Assembly: GCA_947498065.1 (NCBI GenBank)
Contig: CANMIS010000001.1
Location: 806,001-870,000 of the forward strand
DNA from: an uncultured Erythrobacter sp.
Lineage (GTDB): Bacteria; Pseudomonadota; Alphaproteobacteria; Sphingomonadales; Sphingomonadaceae
Direction of reading: 5' to 3'
Length of the DNA stretch: 64,000 nt
This document shows positions 19,534 to 28,572 of the stretch, in pieces (within the stretch, counting starts at the first letter, position 1; each line of letters starts with the position of its first letter). The position numbers and the translations under genes are program-made. The notes beneath the pieces were generated by a model. The model saw only the letters and a program-made list of their open reading frames with translations. It was not told the origin of the DNA and did no database searches.

Positions 19534-19576
19534 CGTTGTAATGAGCGTTGTAAAAGCGTTGTAAAAAGCGTTGTAA
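19534..19576. promoter_or_regulatory. Four phased CGTTGTAA direct repeats
   Basis: CGTTGTAA occurs at 19534, 19546, 19557 and 19569, spaced 12, 11 and 12 bases, close to one helical turn. It lies about 180-220 bases upstream of the adhesin start. The phasing suits a cooperatively binding regulator; the protein is unknown. Confidence 0.55.
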
Positions 19577-19941
19577 TTTGCGTTTTTGGCCACTTTTTTT
19601 GCGAAAAATGGGCTTTTTTTGGGTTTTCAGCCAGATTTCAGAAAATCTTGGACCAATTCCACGAATCGAGTCGAAACCGATTCGCGGCCCAAAAGCAGGT
19701 GATTCTGGCTCTCAACGCTAGCAAGCTGAGCACCCGGAATTCATGATCTACGGCAAGGCATTTGATTTGCATCATTGACTGGATGTGGGTCGCAAGTTGC
19801 AGGTCAGCTTTTCTCGAATGCGCCGCAGAGGGTAACGCTCTTCCATAGTTTCCTACGCCGCCGGGATATGCGAAAGGTGCGGGTTATGAACCATGCTGCA
19901 TCCCATCCGTTTCAATCGATAAAACCGATCAATGCCCGCGC

Positions 19942-19996
19942 CTGTGATCGATTGGTTTTTGGCGCTAGGACTGTGTTCCAGGTGTTCCAAGCGTGC
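19942..19996 (+). repeat. Dispersed 55-bp repeat, copy A
   Basis: Shares CTGTGATCGATTG, ACTGTGTTCCAG and GTTCCAAGCGTGC, in the same order and spacing, with the reverse complement of 38569-38623. This copy ends 65 bases before the queE ATG. Confidence 0.8.
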
Positions 19997-20061
19997 ATTC
20001 CTGTCGACGAGCTGAGTGGGGCCGAGCCACCTGTGCCCTGCACAACAGAAAGCGCTCAACC

Positions 20062-20805
20062 ATGAAGCTGGTGCTGGCCACGGACGGTGCGGTCGCGGAT
20101 GGCGGCGGACCTGAGATCTTCGCCTCTCTGCAAGGCGAAGGGCCGAGCGTGGGGACGCCGGTCGCGTTCATGCGGCTGTCGCGCTGCAACCTTGCCTGCA
20201 CGTGGTGCGACACGGCCTACACCTGGCGCTTTGACGAGAGCCGCCCGCACCGAGATGGCATCGCGTTTGAGCGCAAGGCCAATCAGGTGTCGCTGGAGGT
20301 TGCCGATGTTGCGGCGCGCATCCTGGCGCTGGGGCAGAAGCGGCTCGTCATCACTGGCGGAGAGCCGCTGCTCCAAGGCGCGGCGCTGGCCGATCTGATG
20401 GCGCTGATCCCCGACATGGAGATCGAGATTGAGACCAATGGGACGACCAAAGCGCCGTCTCATGTCGACATCCGCGTCGATCAGTACAACGTCAGCCCCA
20501 AGCTCGCGCATTCGGGCAATGAGACGGAATTAGCGCTGATCCCGGAGCGGCTCGACTTCTACGCATGCGATCCGCGCGCCTACTTCAAGTTCGTGATCGC
20601 TAAGCCAGAGGATGTGGAGGAGGTGCTGGAGCTACAGCGGCGCTACATGTTCAAGCCCGGCCACGTCTTCCTAATGCCAGAGGGCACCGACAGCGAGACA
20701 CTGCGCAGTCGCGAGGAATGGCTCAGCCCGCTGTGCCTGCAGCACGGCTTTCGCATGTCAGACCGGCTGCACATCCACCTGTACGGTGATGAGCGGGGGA
20801 CGTGA
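20062..20805 (+). CDS. queE: 7-carboxy-7-deazaguanine synthase QueE
   Basis: A 247-residue radical-SAM enzyme that turns carboxytetrahydropterin into 7-carboxy-7-deazaguanine, a step of queuosine and preQ0 synthesis. The 4Fe-4S cysteines are Cys42, Cys46 and Cys49 in CNLACTWCDTAYTW. EIFASLQGEGPSVGTPVAF precedes it and VITGGEPLLQ follows, both family marks. The ATG at 20062 fits the family N-terminus; the upstream frame does not. No other queuosine gene is in the window. Confidence 0.95.
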   Translation: MKLVLATDGAVADGGGPEIFASLQGEGPSVGTPVAFMRLSRCNLACTWCDTAYTWRFDESRPHRDGIAFERKANQVSLEVADVAARILALGQKRLVITGGEPLLQGAALADLMALIPDMEIEIETNGTTKAPSHVDIRVDQYNVSPKLAHSGNETELALIPERLDFYACDPRAYFKFVIAKPEDVEEVLELQRRYMFKPGHVFLMPEGTDSETLRSREEWLSPLCLQHGFRMSDRLHIHLYGDERGT

Positions 20806-20810
20806 TTAGC

Positions 20811-20917
20811 ACGCCATCCGGCGTGCGATATCCTCGCTCATGCGACCTGAAGGTCGCGTCGCTGCGGGCGGCCAGTCGGCCTTGCGGACCTTCGGTCCGT
20901 GCTCCGCGACCAAGCCA
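20811..20917 (+). repeat. Hairpin-rich repeat family, copy R1
   Basis: Between queE and the HerA-like gene. It shows the family order: CATCCG (20815), GCGATATCCTCG (20825), CTGCGGGCGG (20862), CTTGCGGACC (20881) and TGCTCCGCGACCAAGCCA (20900-20917). Internal hairpins include GCGACCTGAAGGTCGC and GGACCTTCGGTCC. Other copies are at 38694, 39691 and 39830. Confidence 0.75.
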
Positions 20918-20941
20918 ACACAGTCCAAACCGATTGGCCAA

Positions 20942-22765
20942 TCACCCCTGGCTGCGCCAGCGCTGGACAACGCGGTTGACGACTTCCTCTTCACCGCCGC
21001 CTTCGGACCACAGCTCAACAAAGCTCGGATCTTCGGATGCGGGACGCTTGCTCTCTTCCAGGTTGTCGAAGCTCACGCGGATCGGGATCGCGACACCCTC
21101 GCCGCAGATGATCACCTCGCGATTGCGCAGCGCGGGAATGGAATCGAGGAAGCCGCGCGCGCCTTCCGGCATGGCTGCTTTCACGAAGGCTTGGTCGCGG
21201 TCGTTGTTGAGACGCATGGAAAGGATGGTGCCGCATTGTGACAGCACACCTTCGGCTAGGTCGGACGGGCGCTGAGTGATGAGGCCCAGGCTGATGCCGT
21301 ATTTCCGGCCCTCTTTCGCGATCCGGCCGAGGATGCTGGCGACCGATGAGCCGTCCGAGTTCTTCTCGTTTGGAACATAGCGGTGAGCTTCTTCGCAGAC
21401 GAGCAGGATCGGACGGGTCTTCTCTTCGCGGCCCCAGATCGCAAAGTCGAACACGAGGCGGCTGAGAACGGCAACGACGGTCGAGGTGATGTCTGATGGA
21501 ACGCCCGAGACGTCGATGATCGAGATCGGTTTGCCATCGCCCGGCATGCGGAACACCTTGGCGATGAAGTCCGCCATCGTGTCGCCGACGAGCATGCCGG
21601 AGAACATGAACTGGTAGCGCGGATCGGCTTTGAGCTCGTCGAGCTTACCCTTGATCCGCATGTAAGGCGCAGAGGAGGTGGCCTTGTCGAGTTTACCCAT
21701 CTCGTCCTGCAGCTTGGTCGCAAGATCGGAGAGCAGGTACGGGATCGGCGAATCTGCGGTGATCTTGCCCATTGTCTCGGCCAAGCGGTTCTTGGAGCGA
21801 GCATGCAACAAGCACTTGGCGAGAATGTCAGAATCGACCTGGCGTTCGTTGCCGTCGCTGGTGAGGAGAACCTCGCAATGCTCCTCGAAGTTCATCAGCC
21901 AATAGGGCATTTGCAGGTTCGACACATCGAGGATGTGGCCGGTTTGACGGAAGGCTGCGGAATACTCGCCGTGAGGGTCAATCATGACGATGTGGCCCTG
22001 AGGCGCGGCCTCACAAATGCGGTGCAGGATGAGCGCGGCGCTGGTCGACTTACCGGTACCGGTGGAGCCCAGCAGCGCGAAGTGCTTGCCCAGCATCGCG
22101 TCGATGTACATGCCGGCGCGGATGTCCTTGGTCGGATAGACCGTGCCGATTGTGATGTTGGCGCGGCCATCGCTGGCGTAGATCTGCTTCAGGTCCTCGG
22201 TCGTGGCCGGATAGACGAGAGCGCCCGGAACCGGATAACGCGTCACACCGCGGCGGAAGCCATGGATGCGGCCCGTCAGCTTCTCTTCCTGGCCCTCGCC
22301 GAGGAAGTCGATATTGGCGGTGATGCCTTTGTCATTGCGGCGATCCTTGCGCTGGTCACGGACGTTGGCGAGCAGCCATGCATCGCCGACGCGGATCTTG
22401 ATCTGACTACCGACTTGTCCGGCAAGCGCGATTGAAGGATCGGCGTCTTCCATACATTCAGCGAGGCGTTGAAGATCGATGGCGACTTGCGAACCCGCAC
22501 CGGAGATCTCCAGGACAACGCCGATGGGTTGCTTGGCGTTCTCGTGTGACTTTTGCTCAGCGGCCGATACGGAAGTCGGCTCAGCCGCAGCGGCGGGCTG
22601 CGAAACTGGAGCAGGCGTTGGCTCGGGCGTGGGCGCAGGAGCCGCTGTTGGCGCAGGCGCGCTGGTCGCGGCTTGCATTCCTGCAATAGCCTCATTGGCG
22701 CCATCAGTGGCGCGCGCACCGCTTTCTTGCGAACGTCCAAAACCCGGATTGCTCATATCAGTCAT
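20942..22765 (-). CDS. HerA-like DNA-translocating ATPase (DUF87)
   Basis: A 607-residue HerA/FtsK-type ATPase. An Ala/Pro-rich linker (about 30-65) precedes a HAS-barrel-like domain. Walker A GSTGTGKST is at 233-241, with MIDPHGEYSAAF just after it. Walker B is LLVCEEAHRYVP, and GLITQRPSDL with MRLNNDRDQAFV mark the C-terminal helicase motifs. HerA usually works with the nuclease NurA in DNA end resection, but no NurA gene is visible nearby. It stands alone between two intergenic regions. Confidence 0.88.
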   Translation of the reverse strand: MTDMSNPGFGRSQESGARATDGANEAIAGMQAATSAPAPTAAPAPTPEPTPAPVSQPAAAAEPTSVSAAEQKSHENAKQPIGVVLEISGAGSQVAIDLQRLAECMEDADPSIALAGQVGSQIKIRVGDAWLLANVRDQRKDRRNDKGITANIDFLGEGQEEKLTGRIHGFRRGVTRYPVPGALVYPATTEDLKQIYASDGRANITIGTVYPTKDIRAGMYIDAMLGKHFALLGSTGTGKSTSAALILHRICEAAPQGHIVMIDPHGEYSAAFRQTGHILDVSNLQMPYWLMNFEEHCEVLLTSDGNERQVDSDILAKCLLHARSKNRLAETMGKITADSPIPYLLSDLATKLQDEMGKLDKATSSAPYMRIKGKLDELKADPRYQFMFSGMLVGDTMADFIAKVFRMPGDGKPISIIDVSGVPSDITSTVVAVLSRLVFDFAIWGREEKTRPILLVCEEAHRYVPNEKNSDGSSVASILGRIAKEGRKYGISLGLITQRPSDLAEGVLSQCGTILSMRLNNDRDQAFVKAAMPEGARGFLDSIPALRNREVIICGEGVAIPIRVSFDNLEESKRPASEDPSFVELWSEGGGEEEVVNRVVQRWRSQG

Positions 22766-22840
22766 GAGATCACACTTTCCCCAAAATTATCTGGGGTCAC
22801 CCGTACTCATATCGAGGTTAAGATCGCGTCAAGATTGAAT

Positions 22841-22867
22841 GAAAAGCCGCGCGATGCGCCGCGCGGC
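22841..22867 (-). terminator. Terminator after the TIGR02186-like gene
   Basis: On the minus strand GCCGCGCG and CGCGCGGC pair around a 6-base loop and are followed by TTTTCATT. It begins just beyond the stop codon at 22876. Confidence 0.75.
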
Positions 22868-22875
22868 AAAAGCGC

Positions 22876-23640
22876 TTAGACCTTTGCGAATACCCGGCCA
22901 GCAAACCAACCCATAAACACCGATAGCGCTATTGCGCCCAGTCCATAGAACAGCGCCCAGCGATTGGCGGCATTCACAACTCGCCCTTCCAGCCCGACTT
23001 TTTCGACCGTGATTGGCGCGGTCGCACTGGCAAGCACGCGGCCATTGGCAATCGCAAAGGTCTCCGCTGTGTATTGGCCCGTCGTCACGTTGGAGGGCAG
23101 GTTGATGCGCGCCTGATACAGAACCTTTTCGGTAATGCTGACGCCGTTCATATCCTCTTTATAGAGCCCAAGGCGCCTGCGCATATCCACCAGACCGTCG
23201 GAAAAACGGGTCTGCGCTTCTGGCTCGATCTGGCCGGACGGGCTGAGCTGAATGAAGCTCGTGCCAAGCTCATAGATCGCGGCGGTACGCTCATCGACGA
23301 TTTCGGGGATCGGGCGGGACGATGCCACCGCGAAGAACGCCGGTGCAGAGCGGAAATCGGTGCTTTCCGCGTTCATCCAAATCCCGGCGATACGCTCTTT
23401 CTCGCGCAGGCGGATCGCTTCTGCGGGGCCTTTCAGCACGACGACAATGTCATATTCGGTGCCGCGCGCAGGGCCTGCTGGATCGACGATTGCCCCGTAA
23501 AGCAGCAGATCAGCTCCCGTGAAGCCTTGGCGAACCTCGACCCGGCTCTGGCTAACCTCCGGCACCAAAATGGGCTCTCGCTGAGCGCTCAAAAAGACCG
23601 CCGCAAAGCCCAGAAATGCAAGGCGCGCCGCCGCCATCAT
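22876..23640 (-). CDS. TIGR02186-like transmembrane protein
   Basis: A 254-residue protein with an N-terminal signal-like segment and one C-terminal helix (about 228-249). The periplasmic part reads VEVRQGFTGADLLLYGAI, AEAIRLREKERIAGIWMNAE and NLPSNVTTGQYTAETFAI. This fits the TIGR02186 family, conserved in alphaproteobacteria next to TauE/SafE permeases, of unknown function. It overlaps the TauE/SafE gene by 4 bases (ATGA), so the two are likely one transport unit. Confidence 0.85.
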   Translation of the reverse strand: MMAAARLAFLGFAAVFLSAQREPILVPEVSQSRVEVRQGFTGADLLLYGAIVDPAGPARGTEYDIVVVLKGPAEAIRLREKERIAGIWMNAESTDFRSAPAFFAVASSRPIPEIVDERTAAIYELGTSFIQLSPSGQIEPEAQTRFSDGLVDMRRRLGLYKEDMNGVSITEKVLYQARINLPSNVTTGQYTAETFAIANGRVLASATAPITVEKVGLEGRVVNAANRWALFYGLGAIALSVFMGWFAGRVFAKV

Positions 23641-24548
23641 AGCGGGCTCACCGTGTAAATCTCGTCCGGCTCAATGCCCAAGCCATAAAGCATGCGCAGC
23701 GCCACCAAGATCACAATGCCGGCCAGGATCAGACGCAGCAACTCCGGCTTAGCCTTAAGCGCGATTTGAGTGCCAAACTGCGCGCCCATGACTGAACCTA
23801 GCAGCAAGAGACCTGCCAAGACGATGTCCACCGCTTTGGTCGTCAGTGCGTGGGTCATGGTCGTTACCATGGTCACAAACAGGATTTGGAACAGCGAGGT
23901 TCCCACCACCACATTGCCGCTCATCCCCAAGAGGTAGAGCATGGCTGGCACCAGAATGAAGCCTCCGCCCACGCCCATTAGCATGGTGAGAATACCCACC
24001 AGCACGCCCAGAATAAGCGGGGCAAGCGGGGAGATATAGAGACCGCTACGATAGAACCGCCAGCGCATCGGCAGATTGGCAACCAGCGGGTGGTGACGTC
24101 GTTTGCGCGGTTGCTTGGTCGCCCCCTTGCGCGGCCATAGCGCCTCAACAGCCTCGCGCGCCATCAGCCCGCCGATCGTGCCGAGCATCACCACATAAAG
24201 CACGTTGATCACGACATCGATCTGGCCAATCGATTGCAGCAGCCGGAACAGCAAAGCCCCAAGCAGCGCGCCGACAATCCCGCCGCCGACCATAACCAGC
24301 CCCATTCGGTAATCCACGCCATTGCGCTTTCGATGCGCAAGCACGCCGGACACGCTGGCCCCGGTCACCTGCGTCGCCGCAGAGGCAGCCGCAACCGTTG
24401 GAGGAATGCCGTAGAAAATCAGCAATGGCGTGGTCAAAAACCCGCCGCCAACGCCGAACAAGCCGGAAAGAATACCCGTCAGCCCGCCGAGCATGACGAT
24501 GTAAAAACCGTTCACTGACAGATTGGCTATGGGCAGGTAGACATCCAT
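23637..24548 (-). CDS. TauE/SafE family sulfite/anion permease
   Basis: About 303 residues, with eight or so hydrophobic helices in two similar halves. Family motifs are GILSGLFGVGGGFLTTPLLI and, in the second half, LMGVGGGFILVPAMLYLLG. These proteins export sulfite, sulfoacetate or related organosulfur anions. The ATG at 24548 is chosen over a GTG at 24569, which is also possible. The pairing with a TIGR02186 protein is typical of alphaproteobacteria. Confidence 0.9.
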   Translation of the reverse strand: MDVYLPIANLSVNGFYIVMLGGLTGILSGLFGVGGGFLTTPLLIFYGIPPTVAAASAATQVTGASVSGVLAHRKRNGVDYRMGLVMVGGGIVGALLGALLFRLLQSIGQIDVVINVLYVVMLGTIGGLMAREAVEALWPRKGATKQPRKRRHHPLVANLPMRWRFYRSGLYISPLAPLILGVLVGILTMLMGVGGGFILVPAMLYLLGMSGNVVVGTSLFQILFVTMVTTMTHALTTKAVDIVLAGLLLLGSVMGAQFGTQIALKAKPELLRLILAGIVILVALRMLYGLGIEPDEIYTVSPL

Positions 24549-24638
24549 AGCAGCGGAGTAGCCCAGCACGCGGCCGGATTAAAGACAATGCTGCGCGCAA
24601 ACCCCGTTATTCATGAAGGGGTTGCGGCGAAGCCTCGC

Positions 24639-25808
24639 TTAGAACCGGGTGGAGATGGTCGCAGCAACGCCTGATGACGGCGCAGCATCGCCAGACACTC
24701 GCTCTCGCCAATCGACTGAAAGGCGCGCTGGCACCTGGCCAATGCGCACATCAAGCCGCGCGGTTGGGCCCAAATCAACCCGGTGGACGTCCGCCGCTTG
24801 CCCAGCCCCTTGGTACCCGGCCCATGCGCCGCCGCCCACGCTGACGCGGGCTGACCGCGACTTGGCAAGATCGAACTTGGCGACCTCGCGCGTTACCGCC
24901 AACTGGCCATCGACAAAGGCGACAGAGTTATCGCCGCTGACATAGCCGCCTTGCGCGTAAACTTCGGCCTTTGCGCCCGCAGGCAAGGCGAGGGGAGGGA
25001 TTTCAGTGGTGGCAAAAGCAGCGCCGCGCACTTCGGTGTCAAACGTGCCCTCGGTTACCCGCACTTCGCCATGAACGCGCAGAGGGACAGCGCCGATTGG
25101 ACTTGCCGACACGCCAAGCGCCGCCTCGCTCTCTCCATTGCTGACCAATGCGCGGTAAGCCCGAAGGTAGGCGCGCGGATCATGGCGAGAGCTGGGAGCG
25201 ACGCGATATTGCAGCACCGCGCCCGCTTGGCTCGCGCCGTAGACCGGAACACGCCCCTGCGAAATAAATGCGGAATTGGAGCCCCGACGCCAGAACGCCC
25301 AAGCATCGAGCGACCAGCGATCATCTTTGGCGTTGCCGCCTTTACCCGTTCCACTCGCGGGTAGGCTCCATCCCGCGCCAGGCGCGTCTTGCATTATCAG
25401 GCTAGGGGCGCTTGGACGCGCCCATGCCTCTTCGATCGCACGCGGCAGCGGCAGCTGGCTCATCGCCGCCATTAGCAGCATCTGGTGCCCTGCGGCGACA
25501 TGCAATGTGTCGGAGAATATCTCGTGACCGCGCAGTTGCTCAGCTGTGAGACCCATCGTGGGCATTCTCACTTGGACAGGCGCGGCAAAGTCTGCATTGG
25601 CTAGCTGAGCTGAGCTTGCCTTCTGTACTGGCGCCACCTCAGGCTCAGTCGGCCCTTCAGCGAAGATCGCATCAACTGACCGGGAAAAGCTTTCGGTGAT
25701 TGGAAACGGGCTTTCCCAGAGCATTGCGCGCCCGCTGATCCAGGCTGCCAAAACTAGGCCAAGCATGGCGAGCGGTCCGCCACGTCGTGATCGCGCAATT
25801 TGAGTCAT
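24639..25808 (-). CDS. Exported protein, NfrA C-terminal-like
   Basis: A 389-residue exported protein. A signal or anchor helix is at about 12-28. The C-terminal 200 residues look like outer-membrane beta strands: YLRAYRALVSNGESEAALG, PLRVHGEVRVT, RVDLGPTARLDVRIG and finally DWRERVSGDAAPSSG ending in Phe. This resembles the C-terminal domain of NfrA, the outer-membrane part of the E. coli N4 receptor. It overlaps the NfrB-like gene by 4 bases, which supports the link. I see no TPR array, so it would be a short NfrA. A plain hypothetical exported protein is the alternative. Confidence 0.55.
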   Translation of the reverse strand: MTQIARSRRGGPLAMLGLVLAAWISGRAMLWESPFPITESFSRSVDAIFAEGPTEPEVAPVQKASSAQLANADFAAPVQVRMPTMGLTAEQLRGHEIFSDTLHVAAGHQMLLMAAMSQLPLPRAIEEAWARPSAPSLIMQDAPGAGWSLPASGTGKGGNAKDDRWSLDAWAFWRRGSNSAFISQGRVPVYGASQAGAVLQYRVAPSSRHDPRAYLRAYRALVSNGESEAALGVSASPIGAVPLRVHGEVRVTEGTFDTEVRGAAFATTEIPPLALPAGAKAEVYAQGGYVSGDNSVAFVDGQLAVTREVAKFDLAKSRSARVSVGGGAWAGYQGAGQAADVHRVDLGPTARLDVRIGQVPARLSVDWRERVSGDAAPSSGVAATISTRF

Positions 25809-27241
25809 GATCGGCCACCTGCTGGCTGGGCTAGCCGGGCGGGCTGCGCTGAATGGTCTGTCTTATCCCACACGATAGCGCGCCCGGCGAGCGTGCCGAT
25901 ATAGGCCATAACCGCGCGGCGCCCCGCCATGATCGAAATTATATTGGCAATCGGAATGCGCAGGACCGCGCGCACGCCCTCTGCCGTTCCATATTCACGC
26001 GCGGTGAAGGCAAAGCGCGAGGCCGAGCGCCAGCAAAATGCGGCAAGGTTCACCCAAAGCAGGGTGATAGCCATCTGAGAATAGGGCAGCGGTTCGCCGT
26101 AACCGAGCTTAGTCCCTAACCAGATCGCAGCAGATATCGCGAGCAATGTGTAGCCCATTAGCAGGACGAGAGCGGTGAACGGACCTCGCCGGTCGCGCGC
26201 CCGCATCCAGCTCTCAATGAGATTGCCAGACCAGCCCATCCGGTCCCAGCCTTGCAAGGCAATGCCATGCACCCAGCGCGTCTTTTGCCGCACCACAGTA
26301 TCGATCCGATCAGGGAAAAATGCGCGGGTCGCAATCAACCGTCCATTGGCGGCGCGAGCGCGGACAAAGCGCGATTTTCCGCCCATTTCCGTGATGCTGA
26401 GCCCCATTTCATAATCTTCGGTCAGGGAATCGGCGACAAACGGCTGACGGTCCGCGTGGCGCATGCGCAATTGCTCGATCGCTTCGCGCTCAATCGCGCA
26501 GCCGACACCGGCGCCCGGCAGCGCCGCGCCCAGAGCATCGCGCACCACCATGCCCTTGCTGTGAGATTCGGCGAACTCCTCGCAATAATGGCTGCCGATC
26601 CAGCGGCTTTCCTCGTTCCTTAGCGCATGGACAGGAAGCTGCACGAATTGCGCACCGCCCGCATGCTGGCCAATGTGCCGGTCGAGCAGCGAGAGCGCGG
26701 CGGGATCTACCAGATCCTCTGCATCGTGGAACACAACCATGTGATTGCGCACACCGCGCCGCCGCTCATCATCGCACATCGCCGCATAAATTCGGTTCAA
26801 ACAATCAGCCTTGGTGCTGGGCCCATCGCGGTCATGGATCACGATGCGCAGGCGCGGATCGCCATTCGCGGCATCACTGGCCGCGGCGATAGTGGCCGAG
26901 TCGTTGCGGTAACAACCGACATACAAACGCAGCCCCTTTTGCGGCCAGCGCTTCAAAACTTCAGACACCGTAACGCCGATCACCTCGGCTTCGGACCAAG
27001 TCGGAATGAACACCGCTGCATCGCCGCACAGCTCGCGCGTTTCGTTTTCATCTTTTTCAAATTGTTGCGTTTTTGCACGCCCGGTGAGCTTCAGCCACAC
27101 CCAAGTAACGTCTACTAAAAGATCGTCAATCGCGCCTATTAGGAAGAATATGCCTGCGAATAAAAGTAGCTCGTGTTGGAACAATACCAGCCATTGCCAG
27201 ACGTCAAAATTTATTACTTGCAAGCCGACCCCCGTCCCCAC
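25805..27241 (-). CDS. NfrB-like membrane glycosyltransferase (GT2)
   Basis: A 478-residue inner-membrane GT2 enzyme. A first helix (about 16-40) precedes a cytoplasmic catalytic domain: AVFIPTWSEAEVIG, VVFHDAEDLVDPAAL (metal-binding Asp), ADSLTEDYEMGLSITEMGG and the QKTRWVHGIALQGWDRMG motif, the Q-x-x-R-W type. Two to four helices follow. This pattern fits NfrB, which in E. coli works with NfrA to make a c-di-GMP-controlled glycan. E. coli NfrB carries an extra C-terminal MshEN domain that binds c-di-GMP; this protein ends after the helices and lacks it. The start is a GTG at 27241, weakly supported. Confidence 0.75.
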   Translation of the reverse strand: MGTGVGLQVINFDVWQWLVLFQHELLLFAGIFFLIGAIDDLLVDVTWVWLKLTGRAKTQQFEKDENETRELCGDAAVFIPTWSEAEVIGVTVSEVLKRWPQKGLRLYVGCYRNDSATIAAASDAANGDPRLRIVIHDRDGPSTKADCLNRIYAAMCDDERRRGVRNHMVVFHDAEDLVDPAALSLLDRHIGQHAGGAQFVQLPVHALRNEESRWIGSHYCEEFAESHSKGMVVRDALGAALPGAGVGCAIEREAIEQLRMRHADRQPFVADSLTEDYEMGLSITEMGGKSRFVRARAANGRLIATRAFFPDRIDTVVRQKTRWVHGIALQGWDRMGWSGNLIESWMRARDRRGPFTALVLLMGYTLLAISAAIWLGTKLGYGEPLPYSQMAITLLWVNLAAFCWRSASRFAFTAREYGTAEGVRAVLRIPIANIISIMAGRRAVMAYIGTLAGRAIVWDKTDHSAQPARLAQPAGGRS

Positions 27242-27315
27242 TTGTGCAAAACAACCTATCGCGCTCGGATAACGCTTGCAACGGAAGAAAGTTTTAGAGA
27301 GGGGGTAAAGCGACT

Positions 27316-28539
27316 ATGGCCCAATCAAACTCCTCCCTACGCTCGGTGTTCGCGCCAGTGCGCGCCCTGTTCGTTGGCGATGCCTCTGCTGGTATCTTGC
27401 TGATCCTTGTCGCAGCCGCTGCAATGCTGGCCGCGAACTCTTCTTTGTCAGGCGAATATCGCGAGCTGTTCTACGGCGATCTCGCCTGGACCCCGATTGC
27501 CAAGCTCGACGATCTGCACCTTTGGATCAATGACGGATTGATGGCGATATTCTTCTTCGTCGTCGGGCTAGAGGTGAAGCGCGAGCTGGTTGGCGGGCAA
27601 TTGTCTGACCCTGCTGCGCGCAGACTGCCGATGGCGGCCGCAGCAGCCGGCATGGCGGTCCCTGCCCTCGTATACATCGCGGTGTCTGGCGGCGGCGAAT
27701 ACGCCAGTGGCTGGGCAATCCCAGCGGCGACTGACATCGCCTTTGCAATGGGCGTCCTCGGCCTGCTCGGCAGCCGGGTGCCTGCCTCGCTGCGCTTGTT
27801 CCTGCTAACGGTGGCCATCGTCGATGACATTGGCGCGGTGATGGTAATTGCGGTGTTCTACACGCCGACAATCAAGCTCGCTTGGCTGGTCGCTTCAATC
27901 GTTGTTTTCGGCCTGATGATTGCGCTCAACCGGATGAAGGTCAGCGTCTTTAGCCCCTATATCCTACTCGCTCTGGTGCTGTGGTACTGCGTGCTCAACA
28001 CTGGCGTCCACGCAACCATCGCTGGCGTATTGGCAGCGCTCACCATCCCGATGCACCGCAAGGACGGCAATTCCATGCTGGAGCGGCTTGAGCATGGCAT
28101 GGCCCCATGGAGCGCTTACCTCGTCGTCCCCGTGTTTGGCTTTGCCAATGCCGGTGTCTCGTTTGAGGGCATGGGGATCGGCGCTTTGCTTGATCCGCTG
28201 CCCGTGGCGATCGCGGCGGGTCTCGTGGTCGGCAAGCAATTGGGCATCTTCACAACGATTGTGATCGCAGAGAAGACCGGATTTGCGCAGCGCCCGGAGG
28301 GCGCGAGCTGGGCTGAGGTTTGGGGCATATCGATCCTGTGCGGGATCGGCTTCACCATGAGCCTGTTTATCGGCGGCCTCGCCTTCCCTGACCAACCGAT
28401 GTTCATCGAGGAGGCCAAGATCGGTATTCTGACCGGCTCGGCGATCTCCGCAGTGCTCGGCTTTATCGTTCTGCGCCTGACGACGACGCATCCCGATGCG
28501 GAGTGTGACGATCAGGGCAATCAGCCCGCCAACGCGTAA
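27316..28539 (+). CDS. nhaA: Na+/H+ antiporter NhaA
   Basis: A 407-residue NhaA with about twelve helices. Family motifs are GLMAIFFFVVGLEVKREL, IPAATDIAFAMGVLGLLG and the VAIVDDIGAVMVIAVFY segment with the paired aspartates that carry Na+ and H+. GIGFTMSLFIGGLAF is near the C-terminus. A strong AGAGGGGG site precedes the ATG. It is divergent from the NfrB-like gene, with 74 bases between them. It exports Na+ and regulates pH, useful in a marine cell. Confidence 0.96.
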   Translation: MAQSNSSLRSVFAPVRALFVGDASAGILLILVAAAAMLAANSSLSGEYRELFYGDLAWTPIAKLDDLHLWINDGLMAIFFFVVGLEVKRELVGGQLSDPAARRLPMAAAAAGMAVPALVYIAVSGGGEYASGWAIPAATDIAFAMGVLGLLGSRVPASLRLFLLTVAIVDDIGAVMVIAVFYTPTIKLAWLVASIVVFGLMIALNRMKVSVFSPYILLALVLWYCVLNTGVHATIAGVLAALTIPMHRKDGNSMLERLEHGMAPWSAYLVVPVFGFANAGVSFEGMGIGALLDPLPVAIAAGLVVGKQLGIFTTIVIAEKTGFAQRPEGASWAEVWGISILCGIGFTMSLFIGGLAFPDQPMFIEEAKIGILTGSAISAVLGFIVLRLTTTHPDAECDDQGNQPANA

Positions 28540-28572
28540 AGCATTGGCGGCTTAGCCGCACCGATCAGAACC

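Larger units (their letters stand above)
19356..20061. other. 706-bp noncoding region between adhesin and queE
   Basis: No convincing gene on either strand. It holds the adhesin ribosome site, four phased CGTTGTAA repeats (19534-19576), a T-rich patch around 19585-19625, and a 55-bp dispersed repeat (19942-19996) that recurs inverted at 38569-38623. Base composition is clearly more A/T-rich than the neighbouring genes. Confidence 0.7.

Noticed and set aside
19438..19746. 102-codon frame in the adhesin-queE spacer
   Set aside because: No ribosome site, no family likeness, and it runs across the phased CGTTGTAA repeats and A/T-rich DNA.
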